Source of the DNA: Sphingobacteriaceae bacterium GW460-11-11-14-LB5
GTDB taxonomy: Bacteria; Bacteroidota; Bacteroidia; Sphingobacteriales; Sphingobacteriaceae
Length of the DNA: 64,000 bases
Assembly: GCA_002151545.1 (NCBI GenBank)
Contig: CP021237.1
Coordinates: forward strand, 1,240,001 to 1,304,000
Direction of reading: 5' to 3'
The position numbers and the translations under genes are program-made. This document shows positions 44,878 through 53,236 of this stretch, one piece after another (the first letter of the stretch is position 1; each line of letters opens with the position of its first letter). The notes under the pieces were generated by a model. It was not told where the DNA came from and ran no database searches. It was given only the letters and a program-made list of their open reading frames with translations.

Positions 44878-46707
44878 TTACCAACCTGGGTTTTGTACCA
44901 GCGCCCTGTCACGGTCGAGCTGGTATTGAGAAATAGGGAAGAGGTACATCTTGTTCTCCCAGGCTCTTTTTTGGAATAACGTGCGCTTGTAAAAACCGGT
45001 AAAACCAAATCCCAGTCCCCCGTCATCTTCATTCACATTCATGGTATAGATATTTTGATTTTCGGGAGCACCCAATTGTAGTCTTCTGATCAGCGTATAA
45101 TACCTGTCGCCTTCGAAGCATAATTCTACCTGTCTTTCTTTAAGAATGTACTTTCTCATGAGTTCCTTATTTCCAACAGCATTAGGATATACAGTTTCAA
45201 TTCCCGGGAGGCCAGCCCTGGTTCTAACCAGGTTTAGCGTTTGCACAATCTCAGGATTCGAAGGATCATACTCATTTAAAGCTTCGGCATAATTGAGCAG
45301 AATCTCCGCATAGCGCATAATGATGAAGGGCCTGTAGTTGGTAGCATCCTGCCTGATGTTATCAGCCGGGCTGATGTTTTTTAGAAAATTATAACCCGTG
45401 ATGTTATTGGTAATTCCGGTGGCTTTGGCGCCAGCTTTACCCGAATAATAAAATTCTACGCGACCGGTACCATCTACATTGCCGGCTGAAGAATAATAAT
45501 TTTTGTCATCAACAGTAGGCGCAGGCAATACCGGACGGCCATTGTATTGGATATATGCATAAAAACGGGCTTCCCTGTTGGCATACATATTCCACTGTCC
45601 TTTTTTATGCCCCCAGCTCTGATCGCTGTTGTTTTCTGCAAAGCCGGTTTCGGTATATTGCGATAAAGGATCATCAATAGCGCGTCCATTGTTCATGTAA
45701 AAGGCATCCACTACATTTTGAGTGGCATTGTACAGATTGATTCCCCCCGGATTAGGTGAAGATGCTTTGGTGTATCCCCAATAGTTCCATGAATTTCTGG
45801 AGAACAGGATCTCGCTGTTCCAATTGGTGAGGAAAAGATCCCTTACTGAAAAATAAGGATCAAACCTGGTACCACCGTTATCCAGATTGGTGAATAATTT
45901 AAAAGCATTGAGGTTTATCACGGCTTTCGCAGCATCTGCGGCAATTTTCCATTTATTTGGATCAAATGATGTGGGAGCAAGTGCCTTTCCATCCTGATTT
46001 TTTAGCGAGCTGAATGCCGGGTTTCCGTTCCATAGTGGACTGGCTGCCCAAAGTGCAAGTTGTGATTTTACTGCCAGGCAGGTTCCCTTTGAAGGTCGGC
46101 CATAGTTACTGGAAGAAGCCCAGTTTACCGGCAGATCAACGGCTGCTTCATCCATTAATTGATTTACGTAGTCTTTGCATTCATCAAAAGTATTCCTGGG
46201 ATATTTGTTGAAATCCTCATCAAGGGCAAGGGAACCCGTTAATTTTACCACCGGTCCGTATTGTTTGATCAATTGCCAGTAAAACCAGCCCCTTAAGAAT
46301 TTTGATTCTGCTTTGTATTGCGTTTTTAAAGCTGAACTCAGCTGCGACTCAGGTACTCTTCCTACATTGGCTTCAAAAATAAAAGTTGACCGGATGCCGG
46401 TGTAATAAAGGTCCCAATGGTCATAATAGGCGTTTACAGGGCTCCAGTTCCCGGCAACCATTTGCCTGATATTTGTACCCGGGATAGAAACAGATGCTTC
46501 ATCGCTAATGCCGATATGTGCAAAGTCGATTTCGAGCACGGCACCATAAATGTTATAGAGGTAGGATTCTGCATTTGCCCGGTTGCTCCAAAGGATATCT
46601 GAAGTAAGAAGGTTATCTGGCTTTTCGTCCAGGTGTTTACAGGCCGATAGGATACTTGTTAAAAACAATGTCCCTGCTGCTATCATGATTAAATATTTAC
46701 TTTTCAT
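44878..46707 (-). CDS. SusD/RagB-type surface glycan-binding lipoprotein (PUL 2)
   Basis: 609 residues, longer than the PUL 1 SusD. The lipobox reads LTSILSAC-KHLDEKP. SusD features are WSNRANAESYLYNIYGAV, the TPR-like region KAESKFLRGWFYWQLIKQYGPVVKLTG, and the C-terminal FIIMRYAEILLNYAEALNEY, TLNLVRTRAGLPGIETV, KERQVELCFEGDRYYTLIRRLQLG and YLFPISQYQLDRDRALVQNPGW. It pairs with the STN-SusC gene 40 bp upstream. Glycan target unknown. Confidence 0.95.
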   Translation of the reverse strand: MKSKYLIMIAAGTLFLTSILSACKHLDEKPDNLLTSDILWSNRANAESYLYNIYGAVLEIDFAHIGISDEASVSIPGTNIRQMVAGNWSPVNAYYDHWDLYYTGIRSTFIFEANVGRVPESQLSSALKTQYKAESKFLRGWFYWQLIKQYGPVVKLTGSLALDEDFNKYPRNTFDECKDYVNQLMDEAAVDLPVNWASSSNYGRPSKGTCLAVKSQLALWAASPLWNGNPAFSSLKNQDGKALAPTSFDPNKWKIAADAAKAVINLNAFKLFTNLDNGGTRFDPYFSVRDLFLTNWNSEILFSRNSWNYWGYTKASSPNPGGINLYNATQNVVDAFYMNNGRAIDDPLSQYTETGFAENNSDQSWGHKKGQWNMYANREARFYAYIQYNGRPVLPAPTVDDKNYYSSAGNVDGTGRVEFYYSGKAGAKATGITNNITGYNFLKNISPADNIRQDATNYRPFIIMRYAEILLNYAEALNEYDPSNPEIVQTLNLVRTRAGLPGIETVYPNAVGNKELMRKYILKERQVELCFEGDRYYTLIRRLQLGAPENQNIYTMNVNEDDGGLGFGFTGFYKRTLFQKRAWENKMYLFPISQYQLDRDRALVQNPGW

Positions 46708-46747
46708 CAGAATATTTTTTAATGCTTATAATTGATCAATATGTCTT

Positions 46748-49700
46748 TTAAAGGGATGCTTTCAGTCCCAGCGCAAATGTTCTCAAAGGCGGATAGCCTG
46801 CCGCGTTGGCGCCAAGTTCCGGATCCCATAATTTAAATTTTGAGAAAGTGAGTAGGTTCTGACCCGAGAGATATAGATACACTGACTTGATTGATATCCT
46901 GGTTAGAAAAGCATCCGAAAATTTATAACCTAAAGTGGCTTGTTTTAAGCGTACGAAGCTGCCATCTTTAGACCACCAGGTGCTAGGCTGATAATTATTG
47001 CTGTTCTGATTCGAAATCCCCAGTCTGGGATAATAGGCATCTTGCCTTGGATTTTCAACAGTCCACCTGTTTTCCAGAATAGCCAGCATACCAGAAGGGT
47101 ACTGACCCATGCCTGTAAAAGGCACTATACCTGCTCCACTTGCTCCATCACCAGTTACTGCAGCACCATTGGCCATAAATGATACATCAGAAATACCCTG
47201 GAAGAAAAGAGAAAGGTCTACACCTTTATAGCCTACAGTAAATCCTGCTCCATAAAGTTTGGTTGGAACGTCTGATTTTCCGGTATACACCCTGTCGAAA
47301 CTGTTGATCACCCCATCACCGTTCATGTCTTTGTACTTGATGTCTCCTGGTTTTAAATTTGTACCAAACTGGGTCGGACTTGCGGCAATCTGTTCGGCAG
47401 AAGTGAATAATCCCTCAGCAATGTACATCAGGTTGTCTCCTAATTTCTGCCCGGTTGCCTGCTGATAGGCATATAGCTGCCTGGGTTCATCCCTTTCGAC
47501 GATCTTATTGTTGTTATAGGTGAAATTACCATAAAGGCGAAGCGATACCTTTCCAATCTGCTCGTTGTATTCCAAGTTGGCATCTACCCCTTGATTATTC
47601 ATCTCTCCTAAATTGGCGAATACGGTTCCGGTTACCCCCAGGATTCCCGAGAGTGAGCTGCGGGCAATGAGGATATTTTTTCTTCTTTCTTTATACAGGT
47701 CTACTGTGATATTCAGTTTATTGAATAAACCAATTTCTGTACCGATATTGTCTTTGATCGCTTTTTCCCAGGTTAGGTTTTCTACACCGAACACACTTTC
47801 TGTAACACCATTTACGATAGCGCCATTAAAACCTAAACCTATAGAGCGACCTGGGCCATATTGACTCAGATAAGGAAACCTCTTCAATCCATTATAAATT
47901 CCAATCTGATCATTTCCTACAATTCCATGCGATCCTCTAATTTTTAGCAGGTTCACAGCAGCCGATAGATTTTTGAAAAAGGGTTCTTTTGAAATCACCC
48001 AGCCCGCCGAAACAGAAGGGAAAAATCCAAATCTTTTACCGGGTTCAAAGTTTTCCGAACCGGTATAACCTGCGTCAAATTCAAGCAAATAACGGTCTGC
48101 ATAATCGTAAGTAGCCCTTACCGCCATGCCTTGGTTTTTGTAGGGGATTGAAGAAATCACATCTCCTGCGGAGCTAACCACCCTGGTGCGCATATTGTAT
48201 AAAAATAAACCACCAAAATGATGATTGCCAAACCTGCGGTCGTAAGTGACATTGGTTTCCAGGTACATCTTTTTCTCCGCACTTGATGATTGTGAATAAC
48301 CCAAAAACTGTTCTCCAATCCGCGATTGGTTAAGGATCAGGTTACCATCCGCATCTCTTGCACTGGCCAGGAAAAGGTTGTTCCTTCCAGTTCGCCTGTT
48401 GTCGTTTTCACTGTAAGAATCAAAGGAGAACCTGGCCATTGCGCTCAAGCCGGGTATAAAACGGTCTAATTTCTGATTGATGGAGAAAATGGATTGTATG
48501 GTGGGACGAAACTCTGTTGCGTAACCCGAATTTTGGATTTCATTGAGCGGATTACTGCCTCCATTGTTAAACGGCCCGGCCCATGAGCCGTCCGGGTACT
48601 GGATCGGGAAAGCAATAGGCGGGGTTAAATAGGCGTTATACCAGATTCTGCCAGCTGATAAACCTGGGTACCTGCTGCTCACCAGCATGGCGTCCAGATT
48701 CATTGACAAAAGCGTTGTCGGGCTGAGGTCGATGTCGAGATTGGTCCTGAAATCATATCTTTTAAAATTTAAATTTGGGTTATAACCATTTTGTTCGGTC
48801 ACTTTATAACTGCCATCCTGATTATAAAAAGAGGCAGAAACATAGTACCTCACGCTTGGAGAACCACCGCTTACATTTAAATTGGTGTTGAAACCAGGAG
48901 CCCAGTCCTTATAGGTTGATTTGATCCAGTTTACATTAGGATAGAGATAAGGATCCAAGCCACTTGCAGTTTTCTGGATAATTTCTTCTGAATATACGGG
49001 TTGATTGCCATCGTTAATATTGGCTTCATTATAGAGTCTCATCCACGAAACACCATCCAGCATATTTGGTGTTTTAGTAAGGCCAGACATGGAGGCTTCA
49101 GTTTTTATTGAAATGAGCGGTTTACCGGCAGTACCCCGTTTGGTGTTGATGATTAAAACACCATTGGCACCTCTGGCGCCATATACGGCAGTGGCTGACG
49201 CATCTTTAAGTAAGGAAATGCTTTGTATGTCTTCCGGGTCGATGTTGTTGTAAGAGCCTCCGAAAGAGCTGTTTACATCATCCCGTTGTACACCGTCAAT
49301 AATAATCAGTGGTTCTGTATTGCCGGTAAAAGTTCCTATGCCCCTGATGGTAAAGGAGGCATTGTCGTATCCTGGTTCACCACTTCTTTGCATGGAGATA
49401 ATACCAGCTACTTTACCGGCCAACGAATTTGAAAGAGAACGGTTAGGAGTCTGCATATCCGACATATTGATGGTGCTAACGGCACCGGTAATGGTCACCT
49501 TCTTTTGTTTTCCATAACCTACAACGACTACATCCTCAAGGGATTTGTCTTCTTCTGTCAGGTTGATGCTGATTTCAGTCTGTTCGCCCAGAAGTATTTC
49601 TTTGGTGATGAAACCCACGATCTGAATCACCAGTGTTTCATTTTTATCTGCCTGGATTTTAAAGTTTCCATAAGCATCTGTAGAAGTTGCTTTTTTAGTG

Positions 49701-50182
49701 CCTTTGACGGACACCGTTGCCCCCGGAATAGGATTTCCTTTTAAATCGGTTACTTTACCCCGTATTTCCTGACTACTGAACATGCTGCTCAGTTTGTCAA
49801 CAGCCTTGTCCAGAAGTGAAGTTTCTTTTGCTTTGATCAGAATGGTATTTCCATCAATTACGTAGGTTAAGGGGAGGTTACCCAGAATTTTTTTTACTGC
49901 AGTTTCCAATTCTTCATTTTCGATAGAAATGGTAATGGGGGTGATCCCGTTGATGACTTTTCTATCGAACAGAAAATTATATCCACTTTGATTATGGATC
50001 TTTTCTAATGCATTTTTTAATGATATCCGACGTTCATTAAGGGTAATGCGTTGCCCGAAGCTTGCCGCACTTACCTGCATTAGCGTTAAAAGAAGTATGA
50101 TGGTGGTTAGGCGCATAATCATCCATATTTTACGGACATAACGGTTCGTTATACCCGATTTGCTGGCATAAAATCTATACAT
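46748..50182 (-). CDS. SusC/RagA TonB-dependent transporter with STN signalling domain (PUL 2)
   Basis: 1,144 residues. After the signal peptide (ending ASFGQ) there is a secretin/TonB short N-terminal domain, STN (about 45-120, ITLNERRISLKNALEKIHNQSGYNFLFDRKVING). A carboxypeptidase-like domain follows (IRGKVTDLKGNPIPGATVSVKGTKKATSTDAYGNF), then DVVVVGYGKQ, the plug (RSLSNSLAGKVAGIISMQRSGEPG, LKDASATAVYGARGANGVLIINTKRG) and a barrel ending LGLKASL. The STN domain contacts a FecR anti-sigma factor in the periplasm; such a gene is 145 bp upstream, with an ECF sigma gene before it. The start is supported by an AACCAAATAT motif 6 nt before the ATG. Confidence 0.96.
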   Translation of the reverse strand: MYRFYASKSGITNRYVRKIWMIMRLTTIILLLTLMQVSAASFGQRITLNERRISLKNALEKIHNQSGYNFLFDRKVINGITPITISIENEELETAVKKILGNLPLTYVIDGNTILIKAKETSLLDKAVDKLSSMFSSQEIRGKVTDLKGNPIPGATVSVKGTKKATSTDAYGNFKIQADKNETLVIQIVGFITKEILLGEQTEISINLTEEDKSLEDVVVVGYGKQKKVTITGAVSTINMSDMQTPNRSLSNSLAGKVAGIISMQRSGEPGYDNASFTIRGIGTFTGNTEPLIIIDGVQRDDVNSSFGGSYNNIDPEDIQSISLLKDASATAVYGARGANGVLIINTKRGTAGKPLISIKTEASMSGLTKTPNMLDGVSWMRLYNEANINDGNQPVYSEEIIQKTASGLDPYLYPNVNWIKSTYKDWAPGFNTNLNVSGGSPSVRYYVSASFYNQDGSYKVTEQNGYNPNLNFKRYDFRTNLDIDLSPTTLLSMNLDAMLVSSRYPGLSAGRIWYNAYLTPPIAFPIQYPDGSWAGPFNNGGSNPLNEIQNSGYATEFRPTIQSIFSINQKLDRFIPGLSAMARFSFDSYSENDNRRTGRNNLFLASARDADGNLILNQSRIGEQFLGYSQSSSAEKKMYLETNVTYDRRFGNHHFGGLFLYNMRTRVVSSAGDVISSIPYKNQGMAVRATYDYADRYLLEFDAGYTGSENFEPGKRFGFFPSVSAGWVISKEPFFKNLSAAVNLLKIRGSHGIVGNDQIGIYNGLKRFPYLSQYGPGRSIGLGFNGAIVNGVTESVFGVENLTWEKAIKDNIGTEIGLFNKLNITVDLYKERRKNILIARSSLSGILGVTGTVFANLGEMNNQGVDANLEYNEQIGKVSLRLYGNFTYNNNKIVERDEPRQLYAYQQATGQKLGDNLMYIAEGLFTSAEQIAASPTQFGTNLKPGDIKYKDMNGDGVINSFDRVYTGKSDVPTKLYGAGFTVGYKGVDLSLFFQGISDVSFMANGAAVTGDGASGAGIVPFTGMGQYPSGMLAILENRWTVENPRQDAYYPRLGISNQNSNNYQPSTWWSKDGSFVRLKQATLGYKFSDAFLTRISIKSVYLYLSGQNLLTFSKFKLWDPELGANAAGYPPLRTFALGLKASL

Positions 50183-50280
50183 TTTGTTATATTTGGTTGT
50201 GCAGTGGCCGATCAGGTCAATTTGTTGGCAACTGCAGGTTTCGGTTGATAATTTTTATTAACTGGATGCCAGTAATTATC

Positions 50281-50303
50281 GGGGGTGTTTCCAGCACCCC
50301 TGG
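50281..50303 (-). promoter_or_regulatory. GC-rich inverted repeat between fecR-like and susC genes
   Basis: Perfect 6-bp arms GGGGTG / CACCCC with a 7-nt loop between the end of fecR and the start of susC on the minus strand. There is no poly-U tract, so it is more likely a processing or attenuation structure than a terminator. Low certainty. Confidence 0.35.
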
Positions 50304-50327
50304 TGATTTGGCATAGTGGAGAAGTAC

Positions 50328-51455
50328 TTATTTCATCACGGTTACCCTCCTTCCTTCTATTTTGAAACGGACTTCACCAACAGTTTCTATCCATTTCAGT
50401 ACTTCCGACAACTTACTTTTTCTCGACACTAATCCATCCAGAATAGGTGTTGAATTAGCTTTTACATCAGGTTCATAAACGACATCAATATTGTACCATC
50501 TGGCGATTTTCCGCATGGCCGAATTCAAATCCTCTCCATCGAAGATGAAGTTGTCATTTTTCCAGCCTAATGTTTCTGCAGTATTTACCATTCGTAAGCT
50601 AATTGCTCCTACAGCATCAATAGAAGCTTGCTGACTAGGTTTTAACAGAATGGGGTTTTTATCCTGAGCATTTTTTAAACTTCGAACTTGCATACTTCCT
50701 TCTACCAGTGTAGTCTTGCTGAGTGGTTCATCGGCATAGTTATTAATGTTAAAGGAAGTTCCAAGGTCTTCGGCGAGCTGGCCAGCACTCATTACACGGA
50801 ACGGCTGCTTCGCATCATGATTTACCTGGAAATAAGCTTCTCCGGTTAATTCTACCCGACGCTCTTTCTGCCCGGCGAAGCTGGAAAGGAATTTTAATGA
50901 TGAGGCCGCATTTAACCATACTTTGGTTCCATCAGAGAGTGTGATTTGGTACTGGCCGCCCTTAGGGGTAGATAATACCAGTTGCTGTGCTGCTCCTTTG
51001 GCTGAGCCGATTTCGCTGATAGCTGTTCCGTCGTTATATTCCAGTCCGGATTTGTCAACCACTACTCCGCCTTCTAAATTCTTTAAATCAAACCTTTGTC
51101 CGTTTGCCAGGGTAACCGTTGCTTTATTACCACCAGGTTGAATATCGTGTAGCGCTAAATTATAATCAATGCGCTGGTTATGCAGGTAAAAATAAAGGCC
51201 GATGCTCATAATCACCAGCAGTGATGCTGCAATCGCAAGGCTTCGGCTTGATATTTTGAAATGTCTTTCTGCAGGTAGCGTACTGGTCATCTTCTTGATT
51301 ATGAGCAGGTCTTCAAATAGTTCTTCTTCGGTTAAACCCAGGGGAAGATCTTTATTCCATTGTGCATACCAGCTCTCTAAAAAGGCGATTTCTTCAGGTG
51401 TACAGTTACCAGCCTGTTTTTTTTGTAAAAGCTTGCTAATTTCCTCTTTTTGCAT
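50328..51455 (-). CDS. FecR-family anti-sigma factor
   Basis: 375 residues. A cytoplasmic N-terminus (about 1-65) is followed by one membrane segment (about 70-90, LAIAASLLVIMSIGLYFYLH) and a periplasmic FecR domain (about 150-280, STPKGGQYQITLSDGTKVWLNAASSLKFLSSFAGQKERRVELTGEAYFQVNHDAKQPFRVMSAGQLAEDLGTSFNINNY). The C-terminus has a DUF4974-like STN-related part (FIFDGEDLNSAMRKIARWYNIDVVYE). It holds the ECF sigma factor inactive until the STN domain of SusC reports substrate. The sigma gene is 91 bp upstream. Confidence 0.95.
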   Translation of the reverse strand: MQKEEISKLLQKKQAGNCTPEEIAFLESWYAQWNKDLPLGLTEEELFEDLLIIKKMTSTLPAERHFKISSRSLAIAASLLVIMSIGLYFYLHNQRIDYNLALHDIQPGGNKATVTLANGQRFDLKNLEGGVVVDKSGLEYNDGTAISEIGSAKGAAQQLVLSTPKGGQYQITLSDGTKVWLNAASSLKFLSSFAGQKERRVELTGEAYFQVNHDAKQPFRVMSAGQLAEDLGTSFNINNYADEPLSKTTLVEGSMQVRSLKNAQDKNPILLKPSQQASIDAVGAISLRMVNTAETLGWKNDNFIFDGEDLNSAMRKIARWYNIDVVYEPDVKANSTPILDGLVSRKSKLSEVLKWIETVGEVRFKIEGRRVTVMK

Positions 51456-51546
51456 GATTCTTATCGAGGGAAGGAGCGTACCTTCCGCATTCAGAAGTTA
51501 AAGACGAAGCAAAGTAGCCTTGGGGGTAAAGAAATTTTAAAAAAAA

Positions 51547-52110
51547 TCAGAGCGACAGGAACATCATTGATCCAAGCCTGGTACGTAACACCCTTAATGC
51601 ATTGTTTATTGTAGTTTTTACAGTTTGTTCGGAAAGGTTAAGCACTTTGGCGATTTCCTGATGACTGAGGAAATTCTTTCTGCTTAGTTCAAATATTTGA
51701 CGGGTTCGCGTAGGGAGGTTGGCAATTTCCTGATCTATAATGGCTTTTAGCTGGTTTTGTCTGACCAGGTAATCGGTAGTGACGAAACCGGTTTCTGCAA
51801 AATCCTGAATGGACTGAGTGTATGATTTTTTTAACTTCTGCTTTGCCAGCAGATCGAATATTTTGTTTCTAACTGAAGTATAAAGATACCCGGAAAGGGT
51901 CGTTTTAAAAGTAATTTCCTCACGTTTAATCCATAAGGTGGTAAAGAGTTCATGCACCAGATCCCTGCATTCTTCTCTTAATTGAAGCCGTTTAAATGCG
52001 TGAATGTATAAAGCAGCATGATAGCGGTGATAAATTTCAGCGTAGGCCAGCTGGTCGCCTGACTTGAGTAAGTCTGCTAGTTCCTGGTCATTATGGTGTT
52101 TATAGGGCAT
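51547..52110 (-). CDS. ECF sigma-70 factor (FecI-like, PUL 2 regulator)
   Basis: 187 residues. Region 2 is DQLAYAEIYHRYHAALYIHAFKRLQLREECRDLVHELFTTLWIKRE (core binding and -10 recognition), with a variable linker of about 40 residues. Region 4 is IANLPTRTRQIFELSRKNFLSHQEIAKVLNLSEQTVKTTINNALRVL with a helix-turn-helix. It is the typical first gene of sigma/FecR-regulated PULs and probably drives its own operon and susC. It starts 188 bp from the divergent gene at 52,299. Confidence 0.95.
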   Translation of the reverse strand: MPYKHHNDQELADLLKSGDQLAYAEIYHRYHAALYIHAFKRLQLREECRDLVHELFTTLWIKREEITFKTTLSGYLYTSVRNKIFDLLAKQKLKKSYTQSIQDFAETGFVTTDYLVRQNQLKAIIDQEIANLPTRTRQIFELSRKNFLSHQEIAKVLNLSEQTVKTTINNALRVLRTRLGSMMFLSL

Positions 52111-52331
52111 TCTGTTTGGGATGCACTAACATACATAATTAATGCATATAGTCAAAAACTTAATGCTGTCCGTTTTTGCAGAGAAATGAGCTTACACTAG
52201 TTCTGCAATTCTTAGCTATCAAATGCTGACCTTTACAACAGGTATGCGTTAGTTATTTTTTGCTATGTTCCTTCCAACATTTATTCTTTTGATGTGTTTT
52301 GTTTATTTTTACTTTCAAATCAACCCTAATT

Positions 52332-53180
52332 ATGAAAAAAATCTATCTATCGCTGCTATGCATGATAATTGCGCTCAGCAGTTTTTCGCAGTCCGCTGTT
52401 TCACAGCGGGTTGATGTGATCAAAAAGAGTAATGGTGAAGAACTAAAAGGAAAGATTATCAAAGTCACCGATGCTGAGGTTTCTTTTGTTTATTCCGGAG
52501 AAACCGCTGAATACATTATTAAAAAATCGGATATCTCCCAGATTACCCACTCCAGTGGCAGAGTAGAGATCATCTCGCAACAGGTATCTCCTTCAGAGAC
52601 TAGAGGTAAGGATCCGGTTGCGATGACTGCGACTCCGGTTGACCATCACAATAAAATTGCAATCATCCCTTTTACCTTTTTGATGGATAACCAACCTGGT
52701 GCTGATGTTATTGGAATGAAGGCCCAGCAGGACGCTTTTGCTTTGCTTAGCCAGCATTCGGCCGGATATACGATATTGGATCCACGCTCAACCAATGCCG
52801 CCTTGATCCAGGCAGGTGCTACGCAGGATAAGCTGATCGGGTTTACGATGAAAAACCTATGCGATATCCTGGGCGTTGAATATATTATTCAGGGAACTGT
52901 TACCCAGAATAAGGGATATCAGACCAGTTTTAGCTCATCGAGTGATGATACCAAAATAAAACGGGGTGATGGTGACAAGGTAAAAGGGGTATCAAGTTAT
53001 GGATCTACCAATAGTAATGCAGTACAGCGATATGATGTTAGTGTGAGTCTTCAGATCTACATGGACAATAATGCGAGTATCTATAATGAAAGTCACAAAG
53101 CCTTCCTGAGCAATACTGATGGATCCTACAGTGGTCCGCTCGAATATTTGTTAAAAAGATGCCCTTTATACCGTAAATAA
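52332..53180 (+). CDS. CsgG-like secreted protein of unknown function
   Basis: 282 residues from ATG 52,332 (the frame is open upstream to 52,299, but this Met begins the signal peptide MKKIYLSLLCMIIALSSFSQ). The first third (about 25-75, VDVIKKSNGEELKGKIIKVTDAEVSFVY...IKKSDISQITHSSGRVEIIS) is a small domain frequent in Bacteroidota. The second part, KIAIIPFTFLMDNQPGADVIGMKAQQDAFALLSQHSAGYTILDP...LCDILGVEYIIQGTVTQNKG, resembles the CsgG/LpoB-type fold of outer-membrane associated proteins. A Ser-rich stretch follows. No PUL partner is obvious. It ends 21 bp before a perfect palindromic terminator. Function unknown. Confidence 0.65.
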   Translation: MKKIYLSLLCMIIALSSFSQSAVSQRVDVIKKSNGEELKGKIIKVTDAEVSFVYSGETAEYIIKKSDISQITHSSGRVEIISQQVSPSETRGKDPVAMTATPVDHHNKIAIIPFTFLMDNQPGADVIGMKAQQDAFALLSQHSAGYTILDPRSTNAALIQAGATQDKLIGFTMKNLCDILGVEYIIQGTVTQNKGYQTSFSSSSDDTKIKRGDGDKVKGVSSYGSTNSNAVQRYDVSVSLQIYMDNNASIYNESHKAFLSNTDGSYSGPLEYLLKRCPLYRK

Positions 53181-53201
53181 TTCATTTAAGGTGCATGCTG
53201 A

Positions 53202-53235
53202 AATAAAAAAACCGCAATTTTGCGGTTTTTTTATT
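53202..53235. terminator. Bidirectional terminator between the CsgG-like gene and PUL 3
   Basis: A perfect 34-bp palindrome: 16-bp arms around TT, with a CCGCAA / TTGCGG core flanked by seven A on one side and seven T on the other. It serves both the plus-strand gene (stop at 53,180) and the minus-strand SusD gene, whose stop begins at 53,239. Confidence 0.92.
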
Positions 53236-53236
53236 G

